Source: Rhodanobacter sp. (GTDB lineage: Bacteria > Pseudomonadota > Gammaproteobacteria > Xanthomonadales > Rhodanobacteraceae). Taken from it: a stretch of 60,697 bases of DNA. Where the stretch lies: NCBI GenBank assembly GCA_004298505.1, contig SCRO01000029.1, forward strand, positions 1 to 60,697, written 5' to 3'. Both the position numbers and the translations under genes were made by a program. The notes below the pieces were generated by a model. It was not told the origin of the DNA, did not search any database, and saw only the letters and a list, made by a program, of their open reading frames with translations. Positions 59,892 to 60,697 of the stretch are shown piece after piece (the stretch's first letter is position 1; the number at the start of each line of letters is the position of its first letter).

Positions 59892-60697
59892 ATGAACTAC
59901 CGTCATGCCTATCACGCCGGCAATTTCGCCGATGTGCTGAAACACACCGTGCTGCTGGCCTTGATCGAATCGCTGCAGGCCAAGCCGACGCCGCTCGGCT
60001 ACATCGACACCCACGCCGGCAGCGGCAACTATCCGCTGGACGGCTTCGAGGCGGGCAAAACCGGCGAGTACAAGGACGGCATCGCGCGCCTGCACCCGGC
60101 AGAGAAAGTGCCGCCGCTGCTGCAGCGCTGGCGCGCCAGCATTCTGGGCAGCGACGACAACGCGCAGGGCCTGAAGCGCTACCCCGGCTCGCCATTGCAG
60201 GTCGCACGCCTGCTGCGCCCCGGCGACAGCGCCCAGCTGTGCGAGTTGCACACCGAGGAAGCATGCAAGCTGCGCGACCTGTTCAGGGGCAATCAGCAGG
60301 TCCATGTACACCAACGCGACGGCTACGAAGCGCTGAAGGCACTCCTGCCGCCAAAGGAAAAGCGCGGCCTGGTGCTGATCGATCCCCCGTACGAAGCACA
60401 GGAAGCGGAGTACAAGCTGATCGAGCAGGCGCTGAAACCGGCCCTCGAGCGCTGGCCCACCGGCATCTATGCCGTGTGGTACCCAATCAAGTTGCGCAGC
60501 CAGGTGCAACCGTTCCTGCGCCGCCTGCAGCACAGCGGCGTCAAGCGCATCCTGCGTGCCGAGCTGCTGGTGCATCCGGACGATTCGCCGCTGCGCCTCA
60601 ATGGCTCGGGCATGGTGATTCTCAACGCGCCGTGGAACCTCGACAATGCCTTGCGCGAGCCGCTGCGCACGCTGGCCAGCCTGCTCACGCAGGATCA
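59892..60697 (+). CDS. rlmJ: 23S rRNA (adenine2030-N6)-methyltransferase, 3' end cut by window
   Basis: 268 complete codons are visible. MNYRHAYHAGNFADVLKH at the start, YIDTHAGSGNYPL (SAM-binding) and VLIDPPYEAQEAEYK (the N6-adenine methyltransferase DPPY motif) identify RlmJ (YhiR). The start is the ATG at 59892. It marks the return to core genes after the copper locus. Confidence 0.95.
   Translation, partial: MNYRHAYHAGNFADVLKHTVLLALIESLQAKPTPLGYIDTHAGSGNYPLDGFEAGKTGEYKDGIARLHPAEKVPPLLQRWRASILGSDDNAQGLKRYPGSPLQVARLLRPGDSAQLCELHTEEACKLRDLFRGNQQVHVHQRDGYEALKALLPPKEKRGLVLIDPPYEAQEAEYKLIEQALKPALERWPTGIYAVWYPIKLRSQVQPFLRRLQHSGVKRILRAELLVHPDDSPLRLNGSGMVILNAPWNLDNALREPLRTLASLLTQD

Noticed and set aside
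1..60697. CRISPR arrays, rRNA and tRNA genes
   Set aside because: No regularly spaced short repeats and no cloverleaf or rRNA sequence were recognised on either strand by eye. A tRNAscan or Infernal run would be decisive.

Overview
The window is GC-rich gammaproteobacterial chromosome. The order purF, cvpA, SPOR gene, folC at the left and rlmJ at the right, together with copL-copA-copB, points to Xanthomonadales, most likely Rhodanobacteraceae (Rhodanobacter or Dyella type). This is inferred from gene content and order; no database was searched.

Layout. Positions 1-7317 are core genes (DUF455 fragment, purF, cvpA, SPOR protein, folC, hsp20) with REP-like repeats and three decayed genes. Positions 7587-22611 hold metal homeostasis: a CusR/CusS-type two-component system, DUF2127, a first CusCBA-type RND efflux system preceded by a CusR-like box, a DMT transporter with a His-rich tail, the FetAB iron exporter, an outer-membrane-like protein, a cupredoxin, a Met-rich protein and a diheme cytochrome c. 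Positions 22700-39300 are locally AT-richer and look acquired. One leftward operon carries a small Cys protein, CusC, CusB, CusA, a PII-like protein, a YHS protein, an exported protein and CcdA. It is followed by hemG, four c-type cytochrome genes, a porin and an RquA-like (rhodoquinone) methyltransferase beside an IS1595 remnant. An 82-bp imperfect direct repeat flanks most of this block. Positions 39337-52111 are a mosaic of intact genes (DUF3141, DUF4396, MFS, ATP-grasp, FAD oxidoreductase, isoprenylcysteine-methyltransferase-like, glucoamylase-like) and debris (YHS hybrid, cardiolipin synthase, PhaC, phosphate acetyltransferase, broken toxin). Positions 52228-59718 are a copper locus: Cu+-ATPase, DUF411 remnant, cytochrome c/NTF2 fusion, copB, copA, copL and a CusF-like Met/His-rich protein.

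How it fits together. Copper and related metals would be exported from the cytosol by the P-type ATPase, oxidised or sequestered in the periplasm by CopA, CopB and Met/His/Cys-rich proteins, and expelled across the envelope by two RND systems. The cytochromes, CcdA, HemG and RquA-like enzyme suggest low-oxygen respiration as a second theme.

The most unusual signal is regulatory. Three copies of an unrecognised small Cys-containing exported protein each start 42-43 nt from the centre of an FNR/ANR/DNR-like dyad (TTGAC-N4-GTCAA), the distance expected for class II activation of a leaderless mRNA. Two further TTGAT-N4-GTCAA sites lie elsewhere in the window. The first cusC and copL also look leaderless. 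This suggests that metal-defence genes here are tied to an oxygen- or NO-sensing CRP/FNR regulator and are read from leaderless transcripts.
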